A stretch of DNA of 64,000 nt from Leptospira stimsonii (GTDB lineage: Bacteria > Spirochaetota > Leptospiria > Leptospirales > Leptospiraceae): the NCBI RefSeq assembly GCF_003545875.1, contig NZ_QHCS01000008.1:62001-126000 (forward strand). Direction: 5' to 3'. Shown piece by piece: positions 47,811 to 62,371 of this stretch; the stretch's first letter is position 1; every line of letters starts with the position of its first letter. The position numbers and the translations under genes were made by a program. The notes beneath the pieces were generated by a model. That model searched no databases, was not told the DNA's origin, and saw only the letters and a program-made list of their open reading frames with translations.

Positions 47811-48078
47811 GCCCTTTTTGTTCGCGTTTTTCGAAGAAGAATTTTTTGGGAGAATGTTTTCCCCGGATCAAAATCGGACCTCTTGATTCTTCTTGAGAAA
47901 AGAAAAAAAACCGTTCAAGACGAATCGAAATTTTTCTGAAGAATCAAAAATTTGAAAAACTGAGATTTTTTTTGCAATTTTGGTTCTCTTGAATTGTTAA
48001 TGAAACTCCTTGACAGGGAAATCTTTCTTGTGTCCAATGATTCAATTCTTCCTTTAGAATGGTCCGTTAACCCCCTTT

Positions 48079-49827
48079 ATGAGTGAAAGGCAATTATCCT
48101 TATCCCTAATCTCCGATATTACGGCGAGAATCAACTCGACCGACGACCTGGAAGAACTCCTCGGGATCATCATAGAAACTACAAAGGACGTCCTCAATTC
48201 GGAAGGATGTTCTCTTCTTCTTTACGATCGCGATGAAGACTGCCTCGTCTTCAACGTTGCAAAAGGAACGAAGGGAGAATCTCTCACGGAACTCAGGGTT
48301 CCTCGAGGCAAAGGAATCGCCGGAATGGTTTTGGAAACTCTCGAACCGGTGATCGTAAACGACGCGGCAAACGATCCTAGAATTTATAGAAACATAGACG
48401 AAACTGTCGGATTCGTAACAAAGAATTTGATTTGTGTTCCAATGAGTACCCAAGGAGAAATCCAAGGAGTTTTGGAAGCGGTGAATTCCTTGGGGCGAGA
48501 AGAATTCACCAATAAGGACATTAAGGTTCTTCAATATCTTTCCGATCTCGCGGCGATCGCGATTCGGAATCGAAGACTTATCCGCGATTTGAAAAGTCGG
48601 GCAAATGAATTGGATTGTCTCTTTCAACTCAGTCAGGCGATCTCGAACATCGCTGAAATGGATCAATTCTTAAATCTCACGGTTCATTCGATTTCGGAAG
48701 TGATGGGCGCGGAACGGGTTTCCCTGATTTTTTTCAATCCGAAGAGCGGAAAATACGAACTCAAAAAGAGCATCGGGTTTAGTCTCGAAGAAGAGGAACA
48801 TTTCATCAACGAGAAGGAAGGGGTGATCAGTAAGATCTTAGAAACCGGTGCGCCGATCCTCGTCCAAAATGCGACCGCTCTCGCGGAAGAATGGATCCGC
48901 CCTGAACGATACAAGACGAAGTCCTTCATTTCGGTTCCAATCCGACAAGACGGAAAGATTATCGGAATTCTCAACGCCGCCGATAAAACATCCGGAAACA
49001 GCTTTGACAACGCGGATCAAAACATTCTGAGTACGATTTCCAATCAGATCGCGGAGGCTTATAATTCTCTTCTTTCCAAGGATCAAAAGGAAAAACTCAA
49101 TTCGATCCGAAGAGATATGCAGATCGCGTCTCAGATCCAAGTGAACTCTTTGCCGAACATTCCCAAAAAAATCCAAGGATTGGAATTGGAGACGAGTTAT
49201 ATCGCTTCCAAGGAAATCGGCGGAGACTTTTACGATCTCATCTATCACAATCCGGACGAAGTGAGTGTTCTCATCGCGGACGTTTCCGGAAAGGGAATCG
49301 CCGCGGCGCTCTTTATGGAATTTTCGAAGACGATCATCTCTGGAGAGGTTTCCAGAAATTCTTCGACGAGCATCAGTTTGATGAGCGCGAATCGAATCAT
49401 CCAAGAAAAGTCCGGTTACTTTATGTTTGTCACGGTGATGCTCGCAAGAATCAACATGGCGAAAAGAAGAATCCGATTCTCCAGCGCCGGGCACAACGAA
49501 CAACTTCTCTACAAAGCGAAAGACAAAAAGGTGACGAGCCTTTCCGGAAAAGGAATGCCGCTCGGGATCAAAGAGTCCGAAATCGACGAACACGAAATCG
49601 ATTACGCGCCCGGAGATCTACTCATTCTCTATACCGACGGAGTGAGCGAGGCGATGAACGAATCGAACGAGATGTACGGACTCGAAAATCTTACGAAGCT
49701 CATCGAAAGAAACGGAGAAATGCCGCTCGGAGCGCTCAAAGAATTGATCATCGATACAACGGACGCGTTTCGTGGAGACGCAGATCCGCACGACGACTAC
49801 ACCCTCTTTATGGTTCGTCTTCCTTAA
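48079..49827 (+). CDS. GAF-GAF-SpoIIE/PP2C phosphatase signalling protein
   Basis: This 582-residue cytoplasmic protein has GAF1 at about 10-165 (CSLLLYDRDEDCLVF, VPRGKGIAGMV), GAF2 at about 185-335 (SLIFFNPKSG, SVPIRQDGKIIGILN), a short coiled linker, and a PP2C-type SpoIIE phosphatase at about 370-580. Metal-binding Asp residues lie in EIGGDFYDL, IADVSGKGIAAALFM, LYTDGVSEAMN and PHDDYTLFMV. Such proteins dephosphorylate anti-anti-sigma factors in partner-switching. It might act opposite RsbW-type ATPases such as the 7TM sensor at 29787-31919. No clear ribosome site precedes the ATG. Confidence 0.92.
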   Translation: MSERQLSLSLISDITARINSTDDLEELLGIIIETTKDVLNSEGCSLLLYDRDEDCLVFNVAKGTKGESLTELRVPRGKGIAGMVLETLEPVIVNDAANDPRIYRNIDETVGFVTKNLICVPMSTQGEIQGVLEAVNSLGREEFTNKDIKVLQYLSDLAAIAIRNRRLIRDLKSRANELDCLFQLSQAISNIAEMDQFLNLTVHSISEVMGAERVSLIFFNPKSGKYELKKSIGFSLEEEEHFINEKEGVISKILETGAPILVQNATALAEEWIRPERYKTKSFISVPIRQDGKIIGILNAADKTSGNSFDNADQNILSTISNQIAEAYNSLLSKDQKEKLNSIRRDMQIASQIQVNSLPNIPKKIQGLELETSYIASKEIGGDFYDLIYHNPDEVSVLIADVSGKGIAAALFMEFSKTIISGEVSRNSSTSISLMSANRIIQEKSGYFMFVTVMLARINMAKRRIRFSSAGHNEQLLYKAKDKKVTSLSGKGMPLGIKESEIDEHEIDYAPGDLLILYTDGVSEAMNESNEMYGLENLTKLIERNGEMPLGALKELIIDTTDAFRGDADPHDDYTLFMVRLP

Positions 49828-49960
49828 AATAATATTCTTTGCAAAAACGCTAAGAAGAACTTCGAACAAAATTCTTTTCTTACCCCATCGAAATCATCGG
49901 GTCCTGAAGTTTGCTTCGGCTGGGAGAAGTTATACACATCACGGACAAAGTTTGGGCGTC

Positions 49961-49984
49961 TCCTTCCGATTCCCATCGGAAGGA
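49961..49984. repeat. 10-bp perfect stem-loop
   Basis: TCCTTCCGAT and ATCGGAAGGA flank a TCCC loop. No T-run follows, so it is more likely a dispersed repeat unit than a terminator of the phosphatase gene 130 bases upstream. Confidence 0.5.
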
Positions 49985-50181
49985 CCGCGCTTGGTCCGGG
50001 TTCGTCGCAAAGCGACTCATCCCTCGCTCGCCTAATTCTTAAAAGAAAGATAATATTCTAATATTCGCTCGGGACGCGAACGCGCCCTCCCCATCGCTGA
50101 CGCATCCATTTTTCCCAAAAAGAACGTTTCGAAAACCTCGGAAGAGGAAAGAAGCGTATATTAGAAAATGCGAATCGATCT

Positions 50182-50268
50182 GTGTGAGCTACTACAAATT
50201 CGATTTCTTCGACTTTTTTCGAAATTCGAATGGTTCTTTTGGCTTCTTTAATTTGTGTGAGTTCCTAC
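50182..50268 (+). repeat. Cluster B of the repeat family (two copies)
   Basis: Copies at 50182-50195 (GTGTGAGCTACTAC) and 50255-50268 (GTGTGAGTTCCTAC), 73 bases apart, both in plus orientation. Confidence 0.6.
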
Positions 50269-50355
50269 GTTTTTCAAACTCCGAAGGTGCGTCATTCTTT
50301 CAAAGTTTGGCGAAACGCGAATAGAAAAGAATTGAAGACGGCGACCCCGAGGATG

Positions 50356-51651
50356 TCATTTCGCCAACATATGCGCCGGTTGCCCCGTAGAAGCGAGGAG
50401 CGATCTCCAAAGCGTGCTTCGATCGGGTTGTAAGACCTTTCTTTCTTGAATCGCGACCGAGATCGGAAGATGTGTAAAAACGTTGTTCCACATTCCGACG
50501 ACCATATCGGTTTTACCGGCCATCGCCGCGTGCACCGCATTCTGAGCCAAAAAACCGCAGAAGACCGAATCTTCCGGATTCGCGGGAATTGAACGGATGA
50601 TATAACTCGGATCGATGTATTTGATATTCACGGGGATATTTTCTTTTTTGAAAAAGTCGGTCATCGTGTCCTTGAGAAAGATTCCAATGTCCTTGAGTTT
50701 TAGATTTCCCGAGGGATCTCTCTCTCCCGTAGTTTCAAAAAAATGTTGTCCCGCTCCTTCGGCGGCGATGATCACGGCATGGCCCTTTTTTTGGATTCTT
50801 TTTTTGAGCTCATCTAAGAAGGCTCCGTTTCCGTGGAGATCGAAATTGACTTCGGGAATCAGGCAGTAGTTTACGTTTCGAGAAGCGAGGGCCGCGTTCA
50901 CGGCGATAAAACCCGAATGTCTTCCCATGAGTTTCACGAGGCCGATTCCGTTAGGCGCTCCTTTGGCTTCCACGTGGGCGCATTCGACGGCTTCCATCGC
51001 TTTGGAAAACGCAGTAGAAAAACCGAATGTCTTTTGGACGTAGTTGATATCGTTGTCTATCGTTTTCGGAATTCCTATGACCGAAATTTCTTCACCGCGT
51101 TTTGCGATCTCGTCCACGATCTCTCGAGCCCCTCGAAGGGTTCCATCGCCTCCGATACAAAAGAGAACCTTGACTCCGTAGAGGCTAAGATAATCGACCA
51201 TATCGACCGGAGATTGATTCCCTCGCGAAGAACCGAGCATAGAACCCCCTTCTTCTACGATATGCGCCACGCGTTCCGGAGTGAGTTCGATCGGTTTATG
51301 AGAATATTTTTTGACAAGGCCCTGGTAGCCGAAAGGAAACCCGAGAATCCGAGAAACTCCGTAACGGTAAAAAAGTTCCATGACGATTCCTCGGATCACG
51401 TCGTTGATTCCTGGGCAGAGGCCGCCGCACGTTACGATCCCTGCGGTCACTTCCTTGGGACGGAAAAAAATTTTTTCCCTAGGTCCGGCTTGTTCGAAAA
51501 AATCCGGACCACTTTCAATGTAAGAATTCCAATCTTCCTTGGATTGAAAAACGGTTCTAAACAACAGCCTGGAAGAATCGCTAGTATAGTATTCATAATC
51601 CGCAGGACTCGGCACGGTACACTCGCCGAAATTTTTTATCTTTGTTTCCAT
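50356..51651 (-). CDS. pfkA: 6-phosphofructokinase (plant-like ATP-type sequence)
   Basis: This 431-residue enzyme belongs to the long PFK group that includes plant ATP-PFK and many PPi-PFKs. Motifs are GGLCPGINDVIRGIV, CIGGDGTLRGA, GIPKTIDNDI and MGRHSGFIA. The Gly in GGDGT (rather than Asp in GGDDS) favours ATP over pyrophosphate as donor, but the Lys of PKTIDND is also seen in PPi enzymes, so the donor needs testing. It phosphorylates fructose-6-phosphate in glycolysis. Stands alone after a repeat-containing spacer. Confidence 0.88.
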   Translation of the reverse strand: METKIKNFGECTVPSPADYEYYTSDSSRLLFRTVFQSKEDWNSYIESGPDFFEQAGPREKIFFRPKEVTAGIVTCGGLCPGINDVIRGIVMELFYRYGVSRILGFPFGYQGLVKKYSHKPIELTPERVAHIVEEGGSMLGSSRGNQSPVDMVDYLSLYGVKVLFCIGGDGTLRGAREIVDEIAKRGEEISVIGIPKTIDNDINYVQKTFGFSTAFSKAMEAVECAHVEAKGAPNGIGLVKLMGRHSGFIAVNAALASRNVNYCLIPEVNFDLHGNGAFLDELKKRIQKKGHAVIIAAEGAGQHFFETTGERDPSGNLKLKDIGIFLKDTMTDFFKKENIPVNIKYIDPSYIIRSIPANPEDSVFCGFLAQNAVHAAMAGKTDMVVGMWNNVFTHLPISVAIQERKVLQPDRSTLWRSLLASTGQPAHMLAK

Positions 51652-51684
51652 TCTTACCCTCGCGTTGATTTTTAAGAAATTCCG

Positions 51685-51721
<37 letters not shown>

Positions 51722-51759
51722 CTCTGTTCTATTTCTATAGTCTTACAAAGAGAACGTGC

Positions 51760-52704
<945 letters not shown>

Positions 52705-53235
52705 ATCCACTTTTGAGAGAATCCGCCGTGCGCTTACGTGGTTTGGATCCTTCTATTTTTGTAGGAGCTTCTACATTTTTGGAAATGGATGGGTTCACTG
52801 TAGAATGAATTTTTTGTAAGAGTTCTTACAATCCTAAAAACCGATTCTTATGCTTGCATCTTCGTTTGTTTTAATTTCCAACTTTTTTGTATTGTCAGGT
52901 GGTGAGTTATGATCAGATGAGAATGGTTTTTTTCACTGCACGTAAGAGCTCCTACCTGGAGAATAACGGAACCGTTTTGCTCATAAACGGGTTTTCTTTT
53001 CCGTAGATCGATCGTTCGTGAAACGTTTTCGTATTTTAAAATCAATTTTTTTGTAATAGCTCCTACAATCAAAACCACTGAAAAAACGGTTCCGGTTCCT
53101 CCTCCATTTCATCACTTTCTTATTGTTCGGAAGAACTTTGAAACAGATTGGACCGTTTAGAAAAGTGTAAGAGCTCCTACATAAATCACACAGAAGGATT
53201 GACCATCACCGAAATTGAACAGTTGTCTCGAAGGT
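52705..53235. other. Repeat-containing non-coding region
   Basis: About 530 bases without a convincing gene. A 76-codon minus frame at 52848-53078 overlaps repeat copies and has no ribosome site. Five copies of the 14-bp repeat lie here. Confidence 0.55.
52761..53180 (+). repeat. Cluster C of the repeat family (five copies)
   Basis: Copies at 52761-52774 (GTAGGAGCTTCTAC), 52816-52829 (GTAAGAGTTCTTAC), 52942-52955, 53053-53066 (GTAATAGCTCCTAC) and 53167-53180. The first two are near-perfect palindromes. All are in plus orientation although the flanking genes face different ways. Confidence 0.7.
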
Positions 53236-53565
53236 TTACTCGACAATTCCCTGTTTTTTTAGAGAGAATACCAAATCCATCTTGCTGATGAGATGTTTGG
53301 CTCTCCCAAAACGAATCATCGTTCTTGGGTCCGGATTCTCTCTAGAATCGAAAACTTCCAAACAGGTTTCGATTACGGGACAGGCATTGTCCGTGCATCC
53401 GATTTCCGTAAGTTTCAGAATTTCGTTTCCTTCGAGATGAAGCGGTCCTTGGAGCCAAGAGATCAAAGTCGGATGAAACGAAAATTCTTCGTTTGCCTTT
53501 CGGGTCTCCGAAAAAACGGGACCGTGGTTGTGCACCGAAGAATGATTGGGAACTGCCGGTTTCAT
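53236..53565 (-). CDS. Small cytoplasmic Cys-containing protein, last gene of methionine-cycle operon
   Basis: This 109-residue protein has no signal peptide. The centre reads LTEIGCTDNACPVIETCLEVF with Cys57, Cys62 and Cys68; a GCxxxxCPVIET block of this kind occurs in small uncharacterised bacterial proteins as far as I remember. The C-terminus is basic and helical. It starts 46 bases after the metH stop. Metal or cofactor binding is possible through the cysteines but not shown. Confidence 0.68.
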   Translation of the reverse strand: MKPAVPNHSSVHNHGPVFSETRKANEEFSFHPTLISWLQGPLHLEGNEILKLTEIGCTDNACPVIETCLEVFDSRENPDPRTMIRFGRAKHLISKMDLVFSLKKQGIVE

Positions 53566-53611
53566 ATTCTTCTAGTTAGACGAAACAAAATGGATTCTTC
53601 CTTTTCCATTC

Positions 53612-57352
<3,741 letters not shown>

Positions 57353-57396
57353 GATTTGTTTCTTTGATGTATTCTAAAAAATATAATTACGGTATT

Positions 57397-57696
57397 CTAA
57401 TATTCCGAGTTGAGACAACCTTGATCTTTGAGAGGAACTTTGACGTCTATGATCGCTGGAGAATATTTCGATTTCAGGGCATTCTCCGCAATCCAGCTCT
57501 GCCAGATCGAAGGTACTTCATAATCCGGATAGATCGCTTCCACCGGACACTCCGGTCTGCATTTGTTGCAATCGATGCAGACGGAAGGTTCAATATAGAG
57601 ACAATCGGTTCCCTCTCGAAAGGCTTCCACCGGACAAACCGCGGCACAGTATGTATATTTGCAATTTCTGCAAGGTTCCGTGACAACGTAGGCCAT
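57397..57696 (-). CDS. 7Fe (3Fe-4S/4Fe-4S) ferredoxin
   Basis: This 99-residue ferredoxin has cysteine spacing that matches the Azotobacter FdI type: Cys9, Cys17 and Cys50 for a 3Fe-4S cluster, Cys21, Cys40, Cys43 and Cys46 for a 4Fe-4S cluster, with prolines after Cys21 and Cys50 and the extra Cys12. The C-terminal extension of about 45 residues is also normal for this type. Lying between ahcY and metH, it is a good candidate for the electron donor that reactivates oxidised cobalamin on MetH, since no flavodoxin gene is in the operon. Confidence 0.9.
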   Translation of the reverse strand: MAYVVTEPCRNCKYTYCAAVCPVEAFREGTDCLYIEPSVCIDCNKCRPECPVEAIYPDYEVPSIWQSWIAENALKSKYSPAIIDVKVPLKDQGCLNSEY

Positions 57697-57758
57697 CGTT
57701 TTTCGAGAAGACCGATTTTCCGGGACCGTTTTATCTTAGATCCCGGAAAAAGTTTCGA

Positions 57759-59069
<1,311 letters not shown>

Positions 59070-59070
59070 T

Positions 59071-60048
59071 TTAGTCCTCCTTTTTCGTTGCTTGAATAAT
59101 TAATATTTTGAAAACGTTTCCAGTTTCGAATTCTTCATGTGCTCTTACGGTAAAGCCTGAGAACTCAAGCCAGTCTTGAAGAAGGGAATAATCAAAGCCC
59201 AACCAGAGGTCGGAGAAATTATCTCTCATAAACTCTTGGTTGTGTTTTTTAAGATCGACCAAACAGAAGGTTCCGCCCGGCTTTAGTATTTTATAAATTT
59301 CGCGTATAACTCCCGGAGGATTGGAAAGATGGTGAAGGACCATCGACGCCACCACGGCATCGGCTTGTTTGGTCGCCGAAGAAGCCACATTCTCCAGAGG
59401 GGAATGAATCAAAGATACGTGAGAATTTCCCGCAAACGCAACCTGAGCTTCTTCCACCATCTTAGGTGAAGAATCTACTCCGATCACTTGGTCCGATTTT
59501 GTGAGAAGATAGGGAATCAATCCGCCTGGGCCACATCCCAAATCGTAGATGACGGTGGAAGAATTCGGAAGATAAGAAAGAATTTTCTTACGATAGAGTG
59601 CGGGATCTAAGACGTCCTTTTGAATCGATTCCCAGTCCTGAGCTACATTATTAAAATAGAATGTGTTTTTCTGATCTCTTCTGGAAAGAATCTCGGAAAT
59701 CTGAATTTGATCTTCTTCTCGGAAAGGAAGTTCTTCTTTGTAAGTAAGAAGGAGATCGGTGATTTCCGAAGAAAAGTCTGGCGTCTTTTTCTCTTCCGGA
59801 ATTCTATAATAAACCCATGAACCTTCTCTTTCTGGGATTAGGAAGCCTGCATCGGTTAGGATTTTGAGATGCCTGGAAACTCTGGACTGGCCCATTCTTA
59901 AAACTTCCGTGATTTCTTGGACGTTCAAGGGAGAGAGCGAGAGGATGTGAAGAATTCGGACTCTTGTCTCATCCGAGAGTGCTTTTAGCGCTGAGAGAAT
60001 CTGCCTCGGGCGAGTTCCTGAGTAGGCTTTGACTTCCAAAAGCTCCAT
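59071..60048 (-). CDS. ArsR-family regulator fused to SAM-dependent methyltransferase
   Basis: It encodes about 325 residues. The winged helix-turn-helix ArsR domain at about 15-95 (ALSDETRVRILHIL, RMGQSRVSRHLKIL) is followed by a class I methyltransferase domain at about 145-310 with VIYDLGCGPGGLIPYLL (SAM motif) and IREIYKILKPGGTFCLVDL. I chose ATG 60048; the longer frame begins at a TTG and would put a 22-bp palindrome inside the gene. Linkage to ahcY and metH suggests it senses SAM or SAH and controls the operon. Whether the second domain still methylates is unknown. Confidence 0.88.
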   Translation of the reverse strand: MELLEVKAYSGTRPRQILSALKALSDETRVRILHILSLSPLNVQEITEVLRMGQSRVSRHLKILTDAGFLIPEREGSWVYYRIPEEKKTPDFSSEITDLLLTYKEELPFREEDQIQISEILSRRDQKNTFYFNNVAQDWESIQKDVLDPALYRKKILSYLPNSSTVIYDLGCGPGGLIPYLLTKSDQVIGVDSSPKMVEEAQVAFAGNSHVSLIHSPLENVASSATKQADAVVASMVLHHLSNPPGVIREIYKILKPGGTFCLVDLKKHNQEFMRDNFSDLWLGFDYSLLQDWLEFSGFTVRAHEEFETGNVFKILIIQATKKED

Positions 60049-60057
60049 TAGGTCAGA

Positions 60058-60079
60058 GATATCAAGATATCTTGATATC
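60058..60079. promoter_or_regulatory. Perfect 22-bp palindrome, candidate operator of the methionine-cycle operon
   Basis: The two halves are GATATCAAGAT and ATCTTGATATC. The site also contains three direct ATATC units 8 bp apart. It ends 9 bases before the ATG of the ArsR-methyltransferase gene, within its promoter or leader, so autoregulation by that ArsR-type protein is the simplest reading. Confidence 0.65.
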
Positions 60080-60090
60080 TGCAAGCCTTT

Positions 60091-60555
60091 TTATGAGGTG
60101 GAAAAGAAAATTTGGGACTGAAATCGACTTTGAGGAAGGAGGATTGTTCTGAGGAGGGTGATTTTTGTAAGAGCTCCTCCGAGTTCTTCGCGGGGGATTT
60201 CTCTACTACATTCCCAGTCCTCCAAGATAGAAAAAAGGAGGCACCGTGAAACACCAAGTCCTTGGGCAAGGACACCGAATTCGATCCAATCTTTCTCATC
60301 CGGACGAAAATTCATTCTCTTAAGTTTTTGTCCCTTATTTTGGTAGCTGATCGCTGGAAAGTTCTTTCCCAAAAACTTCTTCTTTAGAGCCGCATTTTGA
60401 TATTTTTTTATAAGCGTGCTCAATTCACGATTTAGCTGGTTCGATTTAAGCTTTCTGATTCGAATGATTCTTTCCGGAACGAGGAGTGTCACGGGCGATC
60501 CCTTTTTCTTGAGAGTGATTTCTCTTTTTGAACTATTTTCTTCTTTTGATCCCAT
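60091..60555 (-). CDS. DUF1564 family protein
   Basis: This 154-residue protein has a Lys/Arg-rich N-terminal half, a core with NFRPDEKDWIEFGVLAQ and the family signature GLGVSRCLLFSILEDWE, comparable with the copy at 45483-46019. The C-terminal 35 residues differ, and a copy of the 14-bp repeat (60167-60180) lies in the coding sequence there, so the end of the gene may have been altered by it. The gene ends 11 bases before the operator palindrome of the next unit. Function unknown; possible DNA binding. Confidence 0.75.
   Translation of the reverse strand: MGSKEENSSKREITLKKKGSPVTLLVPERIIRIRKLKSNQLNRELSTLIKKYQNAALKKKFLGKNFPAISYQNKGQKLKRMNFRPDEKDWIEFGVLAQGLGVSRCLLFSILEDWECSREIPREELGGALTKITLLRTILLPQSRFQSQIFFSTS
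60167..60180 (+). repeat. Repeat-family copy inside the DUF1564 gene
   Basis: GTAAGAGCTCCTCC preceded by a T-run (ATTTTT), as in the intergenic copies. It is translated on the minus strand as GGALTK. Confidence 0.55.
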
Positions 60556-60632
60556 ACCAAGAACGTTCCAGGATGAGAATCTCCGAACGCGAAAATGAGG
60601 GTTTTTTATCGTTTTTTGGGATTTTTTTTCGC

Positions 60633-60689
60633 GTAAGAGCTCCTACTCTTTTTCCTTGCCACGCGCTTCTATTTTGTAATACCTCCTAC
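60633..60689 (+). repeat. Cluster D of the repeat family (two copies)
   Basis: Copies at 60633-60646 (GTAAGAGCTCCTAC) and 60676-60689 (GTAATACCTCCTAC), between the DUF1564 gene and the broken tetR gene. Confidence 0.65.
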
Positions 60690-60739
60690 GAATTCTTCTT
60701 TACAAAAAATACGACCAGTCACTTTAAATTTACTTCCCT

Positions 60740-61355
60740 ATGAGAATCAGAGCGAAAGAAGCAGATGCCAAGAGGTTGAAAATCCTAGAAACCGGTATCC
60801 AACTTCCTTCGAAGGAGGAGTCCTGAGGAAGTCGGAATTCAGGAAATCGCGGACAGCTCAGGAATTCCTAAAGGATCCTTCTATAATTATTTCTTATCCA
60901 AGGATCAGTTTCTCATAGAGGCTCTCGAATTCTATACTCAGAAGGCCATTTCCTGGAATAAAGAGGTCTTAGGAGCCTCATGAGGTAACCAATCTTCGCT
61001 CTTCTTTCTTTACGAAAGGAAGCGAGAGTTAGAAAAAAAACTCCTCTCGGAAGGAATTTCCTGTTTTATCAATGTTCTTTCCCAATATTCCTCTTCTTCA
61101 AGATTCGAACTTAGAGAAAAATTAAGAACTTCCGTGGAAGATATCGCTCGGGGAATTCTCGAAACACTTCCGTATCCAAAGTCTGAGGATCTCCTACAAA
61201 AAATCCATTACCTCGAGTCCTCTTGGAGAGGAGCTCTTCTTCTTACGAGAGCCACCGGAGACGAAATCCATCTCGATCATTTTTTAACTTATTTTCCACA
61301 AACCCTTCTTTTAAGAGATTCGAATGAAAACGGAAACCCTCTCTCCCATTCGTAA
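60740..61355 (+). pseudogene. Broken TetR/AcrR-family regulator gene
   Basis: The N-terminus MRIRAKEADAKRLKILETGIQL starts at 60740. The frame then shifts near 60800-60820, where the first frame meets TGA at 60824. The helix-turn-helix continues in another frame as VGIQEIADSSGIPKGSFYNYF, typical of TetR. A second lesion is an in-frame TGA at 60981, after which the ligand-binding part resumes (ELEKKLLSEG, HYLESSWRGALLL) and ends at 61355. So there is one frameshift and one nonsense codon. It overlaps the start of the downstream thioesterase remnant. Confidence 0.8.
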
Positions 61356-61804
61356 GAATCATAAAACACAAATTGAGATCCGTTGGGGCGAACTGGACCC
61401 ATGAAGCTCACATGAGATCCATGCGAGACTGGGGATTTTCGATGGAGAATCTCCGAACAAAAGGTTTTGCCCCGATCATTCTTTCCGTTCGCCTGGATTT
61501 CAAATGGGAAATCTCTTATCCGGAGACTGTTCTCATCGAATAGGATCTTTTTCTAAAATCTCCTACCCGTGCCTTCTTTGAACAAAGAATCATGACTCTT
61601 AGCAACAAGGCTCTTTCTTGCAAAGCGAGCACGGATTGGGTGATCCTAAATCTCAATTCCAAGAGACCTTCTTCGTTTTTGGAAGCGTTCGATCTGAACG
61701 ATGCCGCACGTCCTGACCATTGTAGATTTGAAGAATCATTTCCAAAATCTTCAACAAGGGGAAAAGAACCCTCTTTTAGGAAATTCGAATGTTTTTTTGT
61801 GTGA
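61324..61804 (+). pseudogene. Broken acyl-CoA thioesterase (hotdog fold) gene
   Basis: The ATG at 61324 opens TQIEIRWGELDP, the start of a 4-hydroxybenzoyl-CoA thioesterase-like domain, then meets TGA. The expected catalytic D-x-HxNN segment has been deleted. The frame shifts, giving MRDWGFSMENLRTKGFAP, ILSVRLDFKWEISYPETVLIE followed by TAG, and then FFEQRIMTLSNKA, TDWVILNLNSKRPSSF. At least one deletion and two stops disable it. The extreme 3' end runs into a repeat copy. It was probably in an operon with the adjacent tetR. Confidence 0.75.
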
Positions 61805-61884
61805 CCTCCTACAAATTAAAGTTTTTCCAGCTTTCAAGTGATTCCGAGTCGTTCCACCACTCGAACGGACGTGTGACCTCCTAC
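61799..61884 (+). repeat. Cluster E of the repeat family (two copies)
   Basis: Copies at 61799-61812 and 61871-61884, both GTGTGACCTCCTAC, 72 bases apart, close to the 73-base spacing of cluster B. Confidence 0.6.

Positions 61885-62371
<487 letters not shown>

Larger units (their letters stand above)
49828..50355. other. Non-coding region with stem-loops and repeats
   Basis: Contains a strong stem-loop at 49961-49984 (TCCTTCCGAT, loop TCCC, ATCGGAAGGA), a second small stem GTCGC/GCGAC at 50004-50016, a G+C-rich stretch and two copies of the 14-bp repeat family. No gene is supported. Confidence 0.55.

Noticed and set aside
52848..53078. 76-residue minus-strand open frame
   Set aside because: It spans repeat copies, has no ribosome site and no recognisable protein features.
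57353..57396. Cobalamin riboswitch before metH
   Set aside because: The spacer is only 44 bases and too short for such a structure.
60049..60084. TTG start of the ArsR-methyltransferase gene at 60084
   Set aside because: It would encode the palindrome as codons and adds residues not expected before the ArsR domain.
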